Assembly: GCA_021234155.1 (NCBI GenBank)
Contig: JAJEKV010000030.1
Location: 756,901-820,900, forward strand
Direction of reading: 5' to 3'
Length of the DNA: 64,000 bases
Source of the DNA: Isoetes taiwanensis
Lineage: Eukaryota > Streptophyta > Lycopodiopsida > Isoetales > Isoetaceae
Shown here: one piece after another, positions 31,796-44,869 of the stretch
Position numbering within the stretch: the stretch's first letter is position 1
Layout of the letters: every line of letters begins with the position of its first letter
Notes under the pieces: generated by a model
Database searches by the model: none
Seen by the model: the letters and a program-made list of their open reading frames with translations, nothing else
Told to the model about the DNA's origin: nothing
Position numbers and translations under genes: made by a program

Positions 31796-34790
31796 ATGTG
31801 GAAGATTAAGATGTTAGCAAGGGGATTCGTATTCTGGCTAGTGTTGAACCTTTCTCTAGCTCTAATCTGTACTGCACAGAATGCCTCAATTCCGGCATCA
31901 GCTCCTTCGCCTAGTTCATCGGTTGCAACAGATTCGAAGGAGGCATATTATATGCGGCATTTGAGATACTCTTTGAGAATACGAGATTTTTATTGGAGGA
32001 GGACAGCGGATCCCTGTACTTGGAGAGGTGTAGACTGTGAGAATGGTCACATTGTTGGAATTCTTCTATATGGGTTGAAACGCAATGCCAAAGGAATGGC
32101 GAACCCAACCTTTCAGGTGGATCAATTAACAGGTCTGCCATATCTGCGCTCTTTCAATGCAACCAGGTTTGTCCTTTTGGGTAGCATACCTGAATTGTTT
32201 GGTAGCCTTTCTTCTCTGCAGATCCTGGATCTAACTTCCTGTTCAATCAATGGTTCCATCCCTTACTCGCTTGGAAATTTGACCACTTTAAATGTTCTTT
32301 CTCTTAGCACAAATAACCTTGCTGGTGCCATTCCAGCCAGTTTTGGGAACTTTACCAATCTGACATCCATAGACATCTCGGATAATCAGCTCTCTGGCAA
32401 TATTCCTCAAGAGATTGGAAAATGTCAAAAGTTAAGCACCCTGAAACTAAACAATAACAGTCTCAATGGATCAATCCCTGAAAATGTTTTATCCATCTTA
32501 GGGTTGCAGCAGCTTGACCTCTCAACAAATAATCTTACAGGGGCTTTACCTTCAAGCTTTTATAATCTTACAAATCTACAGACAGCAAACTTCTCCAACA
32601 ATCAGTTGTATGGTCTCTTACCAGAAGGGCTTTCTCAGTGCGAAAATATTACCGTACTTGATCTCTCCAGCAACTATTTCAATGGTACAGTGCCAAGTGT
32701 TAGTGGTTCAAAAACTGATCAGAACTGTTTTACAAATGCGCAGAAACAGCGCAGCAATGAAACATGCACATCTTTCTACGCCCGGTTGGGCCTTCAATTT
32801 ACTGGGTTTTCTGGTGCTCCAGCTCCAAGTCCTTCAGTACCAGCAGAGGGTAGTAAAAGTTCAAAACATTTAGGAGCCATACTTGGTGGAGTGTTTGGTG
32901 GACTAGGATTGGTTCTTGCAAGCTACCCAGCCTGGAGCAACAACTCAACCCAATCCTGTAGTAGGAGTGACAGTAAATCTCTCAAGTATTGGAGAGGCAT
33001 TTTCCTTCTCTCAGTTAGAGAATGCCACTCAATTATTCAGTTCCTCAAACTTGATTAAGTCTGGACACTCAGGAGACATTTACAGGGGCCTTTTGGATGG
33101 TAGTGTGCCTATTATAGTGAAACGAGTAGTAGTGTCAAAAGTTAAAAAAGAGTTGCTTATAGCTGAGCTTGAAATTGTGAGCAAAGCTTCTCATACTAGG
33201 TTGATTCCACTTTTGGGTCACTGCTTGGAACGTGAAGATGAAAAGCTCTTGGTTTATAAGTATATGCCTTATGGAGATTTAGCACAGGCTTTACACAAAA
33301 GGATCATACCCAGCCCACCTGAGGATATTTTACAATCCCTGGATTGGATAACACGGTTGAAAATTGCGATTGGAGTGGCTGAAGGCCTTACATATCTGCA
33401 TCATGAGTGCACACCTCCTCTTGTACATAGGTATTGTCTAGGATTAAAGATAATCTAATATATGTTTAGGCTAGGTTCGTTTGTTATGTACATGTTCCTA
33501 TGCAGTCTCCATGCATTGATGAGTTTGGTGTTTTAAGGGATATTAGAGCAATTCTATGCATACTCTATATGTTTAGGCTAGGTTTGTTTGTTATGTACAT
33601 GTTCCTATGCGGTCTCCAGGCATTGATGAGTTGGTGTTTTTTTGCTACTTAAGGGATATTAAAGCAACTAGCATTCTTCTTGACGACAAATATGAAGTCA
33701 GGCTTGGAAGTCTAAGTGAAGCAAGGGCTCAGGAAGGGGATTCTCAGCCAGGGCTGATTTCCAGGATTCTTAGATTGTCACAGTATGTTCTTTCTCCCTT
33801 GCTTTTAATTGAAACATGGCCTGTAAATATAAATTTGTTGAAAGAATTTGTATCGTACATGATGCATTGGGACATCGATCTAGATTGCAGTTCCACAGTT
33901 GTAGGATTGTTGTCCTACGAAAAGGTTGACCTCTATATAAGCAGGCAACTGTAGCACTTCCGTTATATAATTGAACTACAATACTGCTTTCATAATATTA
34001 TGTTTTATCTATTAGAGAATAGATGTTGTTGCTCTAAACTTTCTCTAACTCTTCCTTTACATCATGCAGAACTGCAGAGCAAAGTGATCCTGGTAAGAGC
34101 ACTTCTTTGTTATTTGTCTCCATTGTCTAGGATTATCATGTTCTAGTTTAAGTTCGGTCTGTTGTGCTTGCAGATTCACCTGTTGCCTCATGTGCATATG
34201 ATGTCTTTTGCTTTGGTAAAGTCCTATTGGAGCTTGTCTCAGGAAAGCTAGGGATAAGCGACTCGAATGATACGAGTGCAGATGACTGGATTGATTCTGC
34301 ATTACGGCTTATTGATCGCCATGACAAAGATTCTCTTACCAAGCTGCTTGATCCATCTTTGATAGTGGATGAGGACCTTTTAGAAGAAGTGTGGGCCATG
34401 GCAATTATAGCGAAACTATGTCTCAATCCAAAACCATCAAAACGGCCACAAATCAGACACATCTTAAAAGCTTTAGAATACCCTCAAAAGGTTACCAGAG
34501 AAGAAAATTTGAACTCATCTTTGAGGTCAAGGCATTCTTCTTATGGTTCTTGGAACGCATCCCTTTTTGGCAGTTGGCGCCATAGCTCAGAGCATGTCAT
34601 AATTCCAGGCACTTTGCGCGAAGAATATTCACTAGAGCCTAAGAAGCAGTCAGGAACATCACATTCACAAGGTTCAATGCCAGGTGAATCATTTCACAAA
34701 AGACCAGGATCAAATGAGATATTTCCTGAGCCCTTAGATGATGTACAACCAAATCCATTCACTTTAGGATCTGACAGGCAAGAGGGCTAA
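31796..34790 (+). CDS. LRR receptor-like pseudokinase (At2g16250-like), transmembrane lesion
   Basis: Exons are 31796-33430, 33654-33782, 34070-34092 (23 bases) and 34174-34790, all with GT..AG and consistent phase. The protein has a signal peptide (residues about 6-27), an N-terminal cap with DPCTWRGVDCENG, about eight leucine-rich repeats (residues 110-310), a juxtamembrane region and a kinase-like domain ending in DLLEEVWAMAIIAKLCLNPK and a Ser-rich tail. Residue for residue it follows Arabidopsis At2g16250. The lysine in PIIVKRV and HRD are kept, but DFG is replaced by LGS and the HRD-loop Asn by Ser, as in that family, so it is a pseudokinase. Near 32908-32916 the frame shifts by one and about 25 residues of the membrane segment and basic stop-transfer stretch are missing. 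Translation would then stop at 33058 after 420 residues, as a secreted LRR protein. Confidence 0.85.
33461..33653 (+). repeat. Tandem duplication of intron 1 end plus start of exon 2
   Basis: 33461-33568 and 33569-33670 repeat TATGTTTAGGCTAGGTT..., ending in AAGGGATATTA. The first unit thus carries a decoy acceptor at 33537 and the first bases of exon 2. The true acceptor, which keeps HRD in frame, is at 33653. Confidence 0.85.
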
Positions 34791-37027
34791 GGTGTATTCT
34801 TTCTCAAAATATGGAGTCCCTGTTTGGGAAAATTTGTTGTAGCATAAATTCATACCATACCTTATTCTTTTTCTGGGAAAGCATTTCTCAACAGAGTTCA
34901 TCAGCTGTTCTTTGGGACCTAATTCTTTTTCTCATGGTTTCCCCAACAAGTCTGTAGCATAACAGACTTTGAAAGTCATGGTTTGCTGTCATCGACTTGC
35001 AAACGAATTTGTTCATATTCCAGCAGGATGTATCAATTCTTATCGATTTGGAAGTGTTTTTGTATTGGATGTTTTTGGGCCTTTGCCTATATGGGCAGTC
35101 CAATTGCTCATGGATGAAAAGTAATTATGGCATTTTTTGCCATTTACACTTGTTGAATAAAAGAAAATCTGAAATCGAATTTCTTATGGTGAACTTGCTG
35201 CATTTTGAGATCATCTTCATTCAGGGATGAAAATGTTGTTTGGCCATATCTATCGTATGATTTTTTTGCTATTTACATTTGTGGGGAATTTAGGACCTGT
35301 CTCTTCCAGTAAATTTGCTGGAAGTTTAATGATCCTGAAAAGTGTCATGGTCTTCTTGGACCGTTGTGGAATAAGTGAATCTGAAATCTATTTGCTGAGT
35401 AAGAGAAATATGGAATCTTAAGTACATGGCATTTCATGCGCACTTAAATCTGGGCTCTGTAACATTTGATGCTATTTGCAAGCTTTTGACAGGGTGCGCC
35501 TCAGATTAAGATTAACCTCTGTTTTGTCCTGTCCTTGTTAGCATCTTCTCCAAGTTGAGCAGACAGCAGGAAGACTTTCTCGATACATATATAGCAGACG
35601 AAAATAGTGACTGGATGCGGATGTCTGTCTGATATGATCTGGCTGCCAGGTCCATTAACAGGGTGCTTTGCAGTTGACAACAACATGGAGAACATGTGGG
35701 AGGCCCATTTATTGGCGCCAGCCAACCATGATTTTTTTTCAAACTTAACCACATAGTGAAAGCATTTTTATATGCATCTAATACCATTCACTACCTTTTA
35801 TATTGCTGATTACGTATAGTTGAATCCTTATCTCTCGGAAAAAAGAAATTAATCATTTAAGGACGCTTTTTCTTTGTCTGAGGATGCAATGCTCACGTAT
35901 TTCATTCAAACAAACCTACATTTTTGTTGGGTCTTGTGCCCGATTGGCTACCTAATAAGTACTATTGCTTCCATGGGTTTTGTTTTCTTTTTTTTGGGTA
36001 ATCAATGACCAATAACTAAGCCTTATGAGATATGCCAACCCATCAATTCATTGGATGGTGGTTGCTTGCACAATTGCCTCTAGGCCTATGCAAAAGATCT
36101 TCTTTGTCTAGTTAGGCGCATTGGAAGGTTGACTGGCCTCTAGTTGCAACCATTGTAGATAAGATGAAACCATAGGATACATCCCTATCTAGGGACAATT
36201 TTTCAGGTCAAAAGCACCTTTTACAATATCCCTTGGAGTTATGACTTTCTATCATCTATGCAAAGATCAGGCTAACTTCGTGTATTGTACGTAATCTTAT
36301 ATACGCCTTTCTTGAAATTTCATCATATTAAATTTAAGTTCCCTTGTCATGATCGTCACACCCCCTTTATCATCTCTCTTTCTTCTACAACTGCGAAAAT
36401 GATTTGATTAACATTATTTTTATTGAGTTGATCAATATTTGGCTAGATAATAATTAGTAATGTAGGGATCTAAATTGGCAGTCCCTAGGTGATTGTACTA
36501 CTTAGAATGAAGTCAAAATGTTTTAAGGGTGTACTGCTTATCTACATGTTAATTGGGTCCTATATTTGACTAATTACCTACTCTATGCCCATTCTTTATA
36601 ATCAATGGTCAACCATTAAGCTTAAGATATCTCAAGCCATGAACGTGCGAATTGTTTACTTACAACCAAAACAAGAAAAGGAAAAAAGAAGAAATGGGTA
36701 TTAAAATATGCATAAAATTAAACAAGGGTGTATGCCAAAGAGCCTCCTTGTCGTGTTACAAGCTTGTCAAAGTTGGGGGCGAGAGAAAACAAGGCATAAG
36801 CATTACTTTGCCTAGGTAATACGCCATCTTGACTATCTATTTTTGAAGTTCTGAATATGGACTATTATAAAACTTTTATCCTGCATATTATACATCAAGG
36901 TAAGTGGGGCTGCATTCTTGCATCTTCTTGAATCATTCTTGTCAAGAATGACAAATCGCCCCTCCAAAACCTGTAGAATCCAGTCTTCCTTACCTTGATG
37001 TAGTCCATTCTTCTTCGCCCCCATGAC
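34791..37027. other. 3' region of the receptor gene, then no gene
   Basis: The 3' untranslated region begins after the TAA at 34788-34790. AATAAAAG at about 35156 is a possible poly(A) signal. From about 35500 to 37027 I see nothing coding. A 13-bp inverted pair (ACATCAAGGTAAG at about 36893, CTTACCTTGATGT at about 36993) precedes the chromovirus. Confidence 0.35.
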
Positions 37028-38597
37028 TGCGAGCAGACGCTCCTCGAATCTATACGACCCCGGTGCGATACATCATCGAGGACTTTCCCCTCCCATGGCG
37101 ACCATCTCAAGGCGGGAGAACCCTCCATCCTCCATCTAGGGCGTCGTAGACGAGACGCGGGTGAAGGACACGGAGGGTCATTCGCCCACGCCCTTCTATG
37201 CGGCCTCACGTCGTGGGAGCATGAATACAAGGGTTAGCACACGGTATAGATCATATACAAATGGCCACCAACGAAGGGTGGCGATCCATCCAAATACTAA
37301 CAACAAAGAATATGCATCTAAACTAAGAAAACATCCAAAACCCAGGTTCTACCCCGGCTCAGACTCTAGTGGGGGAGCGACTGACGGCTGGGTCTCAGGA
37401 GATCAGCAGACCGAATCTTGGCATGGCGTTGGCTGGCATAGAACATCGGCTAGGGTTGTCCACTCCATCCGCCCCTCCCGTGCACACTTTGCGGATGGGT
37501 CGATTCACGCTATGGCCGCTATAGCCTTCCCTGGGAGACTTGAGACTCAAGGTATCACCCTTTGAGCCTACTCGGGATCATGACACTGCCCGATGAGGCG
37601 GTCGAGGAAGTGTCCCCTTCGGGATCCACGGTGGGTTCCGTGGGTGAGCTAGAGAATACGTGCCATCAATCAGTGACCCCAACTTACTCACCTAATTCTA
37701 CTCAAAGTGCATGGTGCCCCATACGGGTCACACCACTACACCCAGGGAGTGTCGGACCCATACCCGGCCCTCCCGTGACCAGGCCATCGGGCCTAGCCCA
37801 TTGTAGGAGTCTCGGGGAGCCTTTTATACGTGCAAGACCCCACCCCCTACTTCACCACTTGTGTCCCTTGTGCGGTGCTAAGCCGGACCATAGCGTCTAT
37901 GACGGGTGGGCTCTTGTGCACAGGGCGAAACTAGTAGGGTGTTAAAGGAGTACTAGGAGCATTCTATACTCAAGCTCGAGGAGGCCTCTACCCCCTTTTA
38001 ATCCCCTCAAGCATGGAACTACTAAACTACTCATAGAGACATCGACCATCTCATATGAGCATCATTCATAATTGAAAAGTATTTCTAATTACCAAAGAAG
38101 GGTTAGTCTCTATCAAAACTAGCTTTAAAAAGAATACTAGAGTATTATTCTACAATTTGCAAGTTAAACTACCACTAACCGAGTTTTATTTGGACCCGTT
38201 GTCAAGGGTGCTTCCATAGTGCTTTCTTGGGGGTGCAAAATGCTGTAGAGGGTGTCTTGGCGATTGGGGAATGTTCAAAGAATCGTGCTTTGAGCTTTAG
38301 TTTGCTCCTTGGTGGTGGCCGGTCGGGTCGAAATTAGGCGGGGATGGGGTGGCGCCTTTGGTGGCTCGGTTTAGAAACCCCCCATTTGGCCACTCGGGTT
38401 ATGCCAAATGGCCTTCCCACCATTAGGTGACTTAATAGCAAGTATTTAGATAATTATCCTTTATAATTAATTTAACATAGCTAATTAAATCCCTTGTGGC
38501 CAACCCCCTAGGTTATCATCCCTCAGGTGGCGTATCTATACCGAGATTTGTCAATATATTTATATCGCATACCCAGATAAATACTTGGAACGCCACA
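37028..38597 (-). repeat. 3' LTR of the chromovirus
   Basis: It matches 48386-49947 over its whole length and ends CTTGGAACGCCACA. Its first bases are disturbed (GAGCAGACGCTCC instead of TGTGATGCTCC), so the exact left edge is uncertain by about 10 bases. Differences from the other LTR cluster at CAG/CTG sites and come with indels of one or two bases. Confidence 0.9.
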
Positions 38598-38610
38598 TTC
38601 TCCCCTCCTT
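38598..38610 (-). other. Polypurine tract
   Basis: On the minus strand the bases just before the 3' LTR read AAGGAGGGGAGAA, the expected primer for plus-strand synthesis. Confidence 0.9.
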
Positions 38611-39159
38611 AGAATTAATCGCCCCTCAAAGATTGGGATTAGTTACGAATGTAAAATTCCTTATTTTTGCAAAAGTAATACATATATTCAAAACATTAAA
38701 GTTTGCAAAACAGTTCAAGCACCGTGGTGCATTTGACATGATTATCATAATCAAAAAGTTTAAGGACCGAAGTCCAATACCAACATCAGTGGAACAATAA
38801 ACAAAACATGTAGGCAAAATAAAACTGAAGAGTCCGGGTTATCAGTAACCCTCTAGCATGGGCGGTGGCACGACCGCCATCGGCCCGCACATGTCAAGAT
38901 ATCAAGACATATGATTTAAATTGTGGTTGAAGGGACCACCCCCTTATAATAATTAAAAGAAAATACGATCTATCAGGGAACCTACCATGTCTATGGTTTG
39001 CAGTTCCTTGCAGCATAGGGATTGGTCAAGTTCCCATTGTAGCCAAAAGGAAGGCGGCCTATCAACTATATGCTCTGCAACAAGTTGTGGTCAGGTCATC
39101 ATTGACAGTACACCACGTCCTAGAGAACACAAGGTGATCTTATCATCGGTTACTTGTTA

Positions 39160-42100
39160 TTATTTACGATGCATCCTCCCCTCTAAGGCGCTACTCCTGG
39201 CAATCAGGCTTCTAAGCTTACCGCTGACTGCGGGGTTGATAGCATCGTTGATGGTGCGGCCTTGAGATTCACGCATGAAATCCGGATAATGCTTGTCAAG
39301 GTCTATCTTCATCATCCACGTAGCATCCTCAACTGGTAAGTGTTTCCACTTAACCAAGTATTGCAACATTTGAGTCCTTCTGGTTTGTTTGTAAGCTCGA
39401 TCAAGAAGAGCTTCAGGCACTATTTCGAGTTGCTCCTCTGTCATTTCTAGGAGGGTTGGGGTCTCCAAAACCTCCTCTGGATCAGGGATGTGTTGCTTCA
39501 GAAGACTCACGTGAAAGACCTTATGGATCTTCAAGCGGGGTGGCAATTCTAAGCGATATGCTTGTTCTCCAATGCGCTCAATAATCTTGAACGGTCCAGC
39601 CCATCGGGGGGCCAACTTTTTGCAATTGCCAATCTTAAACTTGGCTTGCTTCACTTTAATCTTAAGCCAAACTGATTCGCCCACCTGAAAAACGCGTGGG
39701 GTTCTGTGCTTATCGGCTACACTCTTCTGACGACTGCGTGCAGCTAATAAGTAGCCACGAACTTCTTCGACCAGAGCTTGCATCTCCAGGAGGAGTTTTT
39801 GAGAAACCTCCACCTTAGAAACGGGGTTATGCCATGTGTCTGGAGTAAGACATTGGTAACCATAGTTTATCATGAAGGGAGACATTCTGGAAGACTCCTG
39901 TTTCATGCTGTTATAGGCAAACTCGACCAGATAAATATAGTCAGCCCATTGTGATTGCTTACTCCACACATAACTCCTTAGCATATCCTCTATAATGCGA
40001 TTGGTACGTTCTGTCTGACCATCTGTTTGAGGATGATATGCTGTACTCATAGCAAGCTTGGTCTGAATAGTGGCAAAGAAATCTTTCCAGAATGCACTTA
40101 CAAATTTGGGATCCCTATCCGACACAATTACTCGTGGCATTCCATGTAATCTGAAGATCTCCTTGGCAAATAGCAGAGCAGTGTCAAAGGCTGTGTCCGT
40201 GGTACGACATGGCAAGAAATGAGCCATTTTCGACAATTTGTCGACCACAACCATCAAGGCATCATATCCCCGGAGAGTTCTTGGAAGGCCCACAATGAAA
40301 TCCATGGTTATCACTTCCCATTTGGCGTTTGACACATCCAGAGGTTGCAACTCGCCTGGAATCCTTAACTGCTCAGCTTTGGTTTGCTGGCATACCTGAC
40401 ACTGCCTAATGTACCTGGCAATGTCCTTTTTCATAGAAGGCCAGAAATAGCTGGAGCGAATCTTAAAGTAGGTTTTCATAAAACCTGCGTGTCCAGCTAT
40501 AGGGCTATTGTGTGTGTCATGAAGAATGAGCTTCCGTACTCCTGAAGTCTCTGGTACACACAACTTATCCTTGTGATATAATAAGTTGCCCTCTTTCTTA
40601 TACGCACGAAAGGCTTCGCGCTCCCTGTCTGTGCGAGCTTCCTTAGCCAAACTATCACAAATGTCACAGAATTTTGGATCTGTGGTCAAGGTCTGCTCTA
40701 TCTGTTTTCCAAACTCACTGGTGAGTGTAGAAATGGCATTACAATGGGTTCGAGTCACCAAAGGATGGCGTGACAATGCGTCCGCAACCACATTGTGCTT
40801 GCCAGGCTTATACGTAATCTCGAAATCATACTCCTCCAAGAATTCCATCCATCTCCTTTGACGGAGATTGAGATTTGGCTGGGTGGATAAATAACGGAGA
40901 CTTTGGTGATCCGTATCCAACTGGAATCTTCTACCAAGAAGGTAGTGTCTCCATATCCGCAGAGCACGGACAACGGCTAACAATTCCTGATCATGGGTGG
41001 GATATCGCTGCTCCGTCTCGTTCATTTTCTTTGAATCATAAGCAATGACCCTCCCCTCCTGCATTAGGACTCTACCAGTGACAATCTTGCTGGCATCCGT
41101 CGCCACCAGTTTATCCTGGTCAGGATCGGCAATGTGAGAACTGGTGCTGATGTTAAGGCATCCTTAAGCTGCTGGAAACTTTCCTGAACTTTTGTCTTCC
41201 AGTGCTCCATCCAATCTTTCACCTTCTCTTGCTTTGTGAGATTTGTAAGAGGGGCTGCAATCTTCGCAAAATCCTTTACAAATTTTCGATAATATCCTGC
41301 TAATCCCAAGAAACTCCGGACTTCGGAAGCATTCCCTGGAATAGGCCATTCTTTTACGGCCTCTATCTTTGCGGGGTCTGTAGCAATTCCCTCTGCCGAA
41401 ATCGACCTTCGGAGTGGCAAACTTGCACTTAGAGAACTTGGCATAGAGCTGATGACGCCTTAGCTTTTGTAGGGCCAATCTAAGATGTTTCTCATGCTCC
41501 TCAAGGGTCCTACTATAGATGAGAATGTCGTCGAAGAAAATAACAACAAAATCATCCAAGTATTGTCGGAAGACATCATTAGTCGCATGAATGTTGCTGG
41601 GGCATTAGTTAATCCAAAAGGCATAACTGTAAATTCATAATGCCCATACCTAGTGCGAAAAGCGGATTTATGGATGTCCTCCTCTTTGATCCTTATCTGA
41701 TGGTATCCGGAGCGTAGATCAATCTTTGAGAAGTACTTAGCCCCTTGCAACTGATCCATTAGGTCATCGGCTCGAGGCAAAGCATAGCGATTCTTGATGG
41801 TATGCTTGTTGAGTTGCCGATAATCAATACACATCCTTAGCGAGCCGTCCTTTTTCTTAACGAAGAGAATAGGAGCGCCAAAAGGCGAAACGCTAGGTCG
41901 GATGAAACCTAGGTTTAGTAGCTCCTGAAGTTGCTTCTTAAGTTCTGCCAATTCTGGAGGACTCATACGGTACGAGGCCTTGCTAGTAGGCTTGGTACCC
42001 GGCTCTAAAGCTATTTCACATTCCACCCCTCTAAAAGGAGGGAGCTTCTGAATCTCATCTGGGAAAAGGTCACCAAATTCCCGGAGAAGATGAGCAATCC

Positions 42101-43973
42101 CTTCTGGCAAGGTATTGATTACTTGCTTCTGTTTAGCATCTGACTCTATGGACGCAAGGCTAATGATGTAAATGAGCTTTTCCTTGCGTATAGCTTTATC
42201 TAACTGCCTGATGGAGATAGACTGCATAATAGGGTTGAATGGTTCACCTTTGATAGTGACGCGGGCTCCATTAGCTGCGTTGAAGGTAACTTCCCTCTTC
42301 TCGCAGTCTATGTTGGCTTTTGCAGATGCCAAGAATTCCATGCCAACAATGAGGTCGTATTTGCCAATATCCATCAACTCGGCACCCAAAGCAACTGGTG
42401 CACCTGGCAGCTGCATCTTAAGGTTGATTCGACGGCCATGAGTATGCCTGACCTTACCACTGGCTAGAGTAACAGGCCTCGGTCGGGATCTTAATGTTTC
42501 AAGCTGTAAGACCTGGGCCATCCTAGGGGAAGCAAAATTATGTGTACTTCCCGTATCCATAAGAATTACAAAAGGCTTACTGTCTACTTGACCTATGGTG
42601 GAAATGACAGCAGGCTGACTTTCCGCATTGCCGGTTTCTATAGCTGCAAGGATATGAGACGCACCGTGAATATACTCGGGGGCCTCGTCTTCGACAGGTA
42701 AGGTCGACTCCAGATCGTCCCAATCGAGGTCGGCCATGGCCAGCTGGGCAGTCTGCGTAACATAAGGACAATTGTGCATAAAGTGCCCGGGTCGCATACA
42801 CCGGTAGCATGCCTTATCTTGGCGGAGCTGTTCTCGGGCCTCCTTAGGAATGGACTGTAAGAGGTTCCGTACTTCCTTACCGACATTGCCCTGTTTGTCA
42901 GTCGTATTGAAGGTAACTTTCTTTTCCTGGCGGCCATACGAATTCTGCTGAGAGGGGCCCGGGCTTGGCGACCGGGGTTTGTACGGTGTGGATGGCCGGG
43001 GCTGCGAGTAAGGAGCAGGACGTGGATACTGGTTCCTTGGTGTGTCCTCCTCGAGGCTCAATGCCTTAGCCTCAGCCTCCGCAACTGATTTCGGGTCTAT
43101 GGCCTTAACCATCCGTTTGATTGATGGTGCCAACCCTTCAATATAACCCTCTACGACTCTCTTTTCATTCATACCTGGTACATACAGCCTCAGGCACATA
43201 AATTCATCAGTGTAAGCCTGAACCGACATACCCTTTTGCTCCAACCTATAAAAGGTTTGAATTTGCTGGCATTTGTGCGCACGAGGCACATAATGCGACT
43301 TGAATGCTTTGGCAAACTTCCTGAAGTTGCATCTGCTCCTGTCCAAATGCTTGGCCCTGGCATAGCCCTTCCACCAAATACGGGCAGCCCCTGTAAGGTT
43401 GGTGGTGGCAACCTTTCCTGTATCCTTCTTCGTCATGCCATAGGACTTCCCAAACTCCTTCATTTCGTCCAACCAGGACTCCGCATTCAGTCCGCCTCTG
43501 GATTTCCCGTCAAACTGGGCCAATTTCCTATTTTTCCATATACTAGTTATAGCTGTATCAACCGTCTTACGGTATTCCTTATCCCGGCGCTTTGCATGGT
43601 CACCAGCTGATACTGATGAATCCGAAGACACCGAAGTGGTTGAGCGTGAGGAAGTGGCACTATCCTTAGAGGAACTTCAGTGACGCTTAGCATGAGGCCT
43701 CCTCGGTGCAGGTACAGGACTGGCTCCAGGGGGAGATGGCTGTTGTGTAGGTGGACTCGGTGGTAGCGGAGGTAACTCCGGTCCATCTTCCTGGGTTTGC
43801 TGCGGTGGGTTGGCATGCAACACATAGGCTTGTAACTTGCCTAGCTGCCTTTTCATTAACATCAGTTCTTGTTCGGGTGTGAGTCTACTGGCATTTGAAG
43901 GCGTCTGCCAGGCGGCGTTACGTGCACCGTCTAAATCGAGCATGAAAAAGGTATAAGCATACTTATAACACAT
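39160..43973 (-). pseudogene. gag-pol polyprotein with chromodomain, several frame breaks
   Basis: Gag starts about 43973 (or MLDLDGARNAAW at 43943), passes TGA at 43679-43677, then continues in frame with [10 protein letters not shown], a capsid-type segment and one CCHC knuckle ([14 protein letters not shown]). Protease has [12 protein letters not shown]. Reverse transcriptase has [20 protein letters not shown] and, after a frameshift near 41580, the catalytic FFDDILIYS. Further shifts lie near 41430 and 41130. RNase H has VATDASKIV and LDTDHQSLRY. Integrase shows its HHCC finger (ending CQVCQQTK), D in ITMDFIVGLP, D in VSDRDPKF and E in YHPQTDGQTERTNR. A chromodomain (LQYLVKWKHLPVEDATW) closes the protein, which targets integration to marked chromatin in this group. 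One true polyprotein is likely, so internal start codons are not meaningful. Confidence 0.9.
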
Positions 43974-44191
43974 AAATTCTTACAAATTTTATCATGTCGG
44001 ACAAAGGGTAGAAAGAGAACATAAGGAAAATTTATTATTATAAGAGGAAAACTTTTCTATTACAGTTTCACACCTTAGTACTGTCAAAAGTTGATACATG
44101 AGTATTACACAAGGACAACATGATACAACTGAAGCTTAAAGTTGAGCTCACATACAGTTTATAACACAAAAAGAAACTGGAAAGACCCGGC

Positions 44192-44668
44192 CTAGGGGTT
44201 CGCAAAGGGGTACAGGATTGAATAGCGAACACTCTCACGCACAGCCCTAACGAGCTTGTAGCGTGCCCAGGCCTGGACAATGACTGGTTGGTATTCCCAC
44301 GTTGGGCTAATAATGAGGAGATTGAAAAGCCTCCTCAAAGCATAAAAGAGTTGCCACAGGTGGTCATTAGCGTCCTCGAAGGCTTCGTGCCTGGTCATGC
44401 TCCAGTAGTCCCATGTGCGGCACAGAGTTTTCTTCAGATCCTCAAAAGCTCTGTCCCTGAGGATATTAACTATCTCCATCCCTTTGGCTGGATCATAGGG
44501 TTCTTCTGGTGGCGGGGGTTCCATCTCGTATCCTTCATCCCATTCTGGATATTCTCCATATCTTTGGCCATAGTCCTGTTCGGGCGGCCCTGGATCCTCC
44601 CTCCTGATCAGATCTGTAATCCTCTCTTCATATTCCAGAAGAGTTTCTTCTGCAAGACAATGGCAATG
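44192..44668 (-). CDS. Small accessory frame before gag, unknown
   Basis: An open frame from about 44668 to TAG at 44194-44192 includes an acidic N-terminal part (LEYEERITDLIRREDPGPPE, then EWDEGYEMEPPPPEEPYD) and a helical C-terminus (RAFEDLKKTLCRTWDYWSMT, then ARYKLVRAVRESVRY). The first ATG is at 44524. TGTCTTGCAG just upstream of 44660 would be a good splice acceptor, so it may be a second exon of a leader transcript. I do not recognise it. It lies within the element between the leader frames and gag, on the same strand. Confidence 0.4.
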   Translation of the reverse strand, partial: HCHCLAEETLLEYEERITDLIRREDPGPPEQDYGQRYGEYPEWDEGYEMEPPPPEEPYDPAKGMEIVNILRDRAFEDLKKTLCRTWDYWSMTRHEAFEDANDHLWQLFYALRRLFNLLIISPTWEYQPVIVQAWARYKLVRAVRESVRYSILYPFANP

Positions 44669-44869
44669 AATATAGAGTGTTGCATAATTTTATTTTACTC
44701 TAACTCCAATGATTAGAAGAACTTAACATGGAAAAGAACAATTGTATTCCTCGATACCATAATCACAATCGATCAGAAAAAAGGTATATCATATTATAGA
44801 ATGGCTAAAGAATTTGCCAAAACAAAATTTTACAATCATACGCAATACAAAAATGCGTAGTACAATTAT

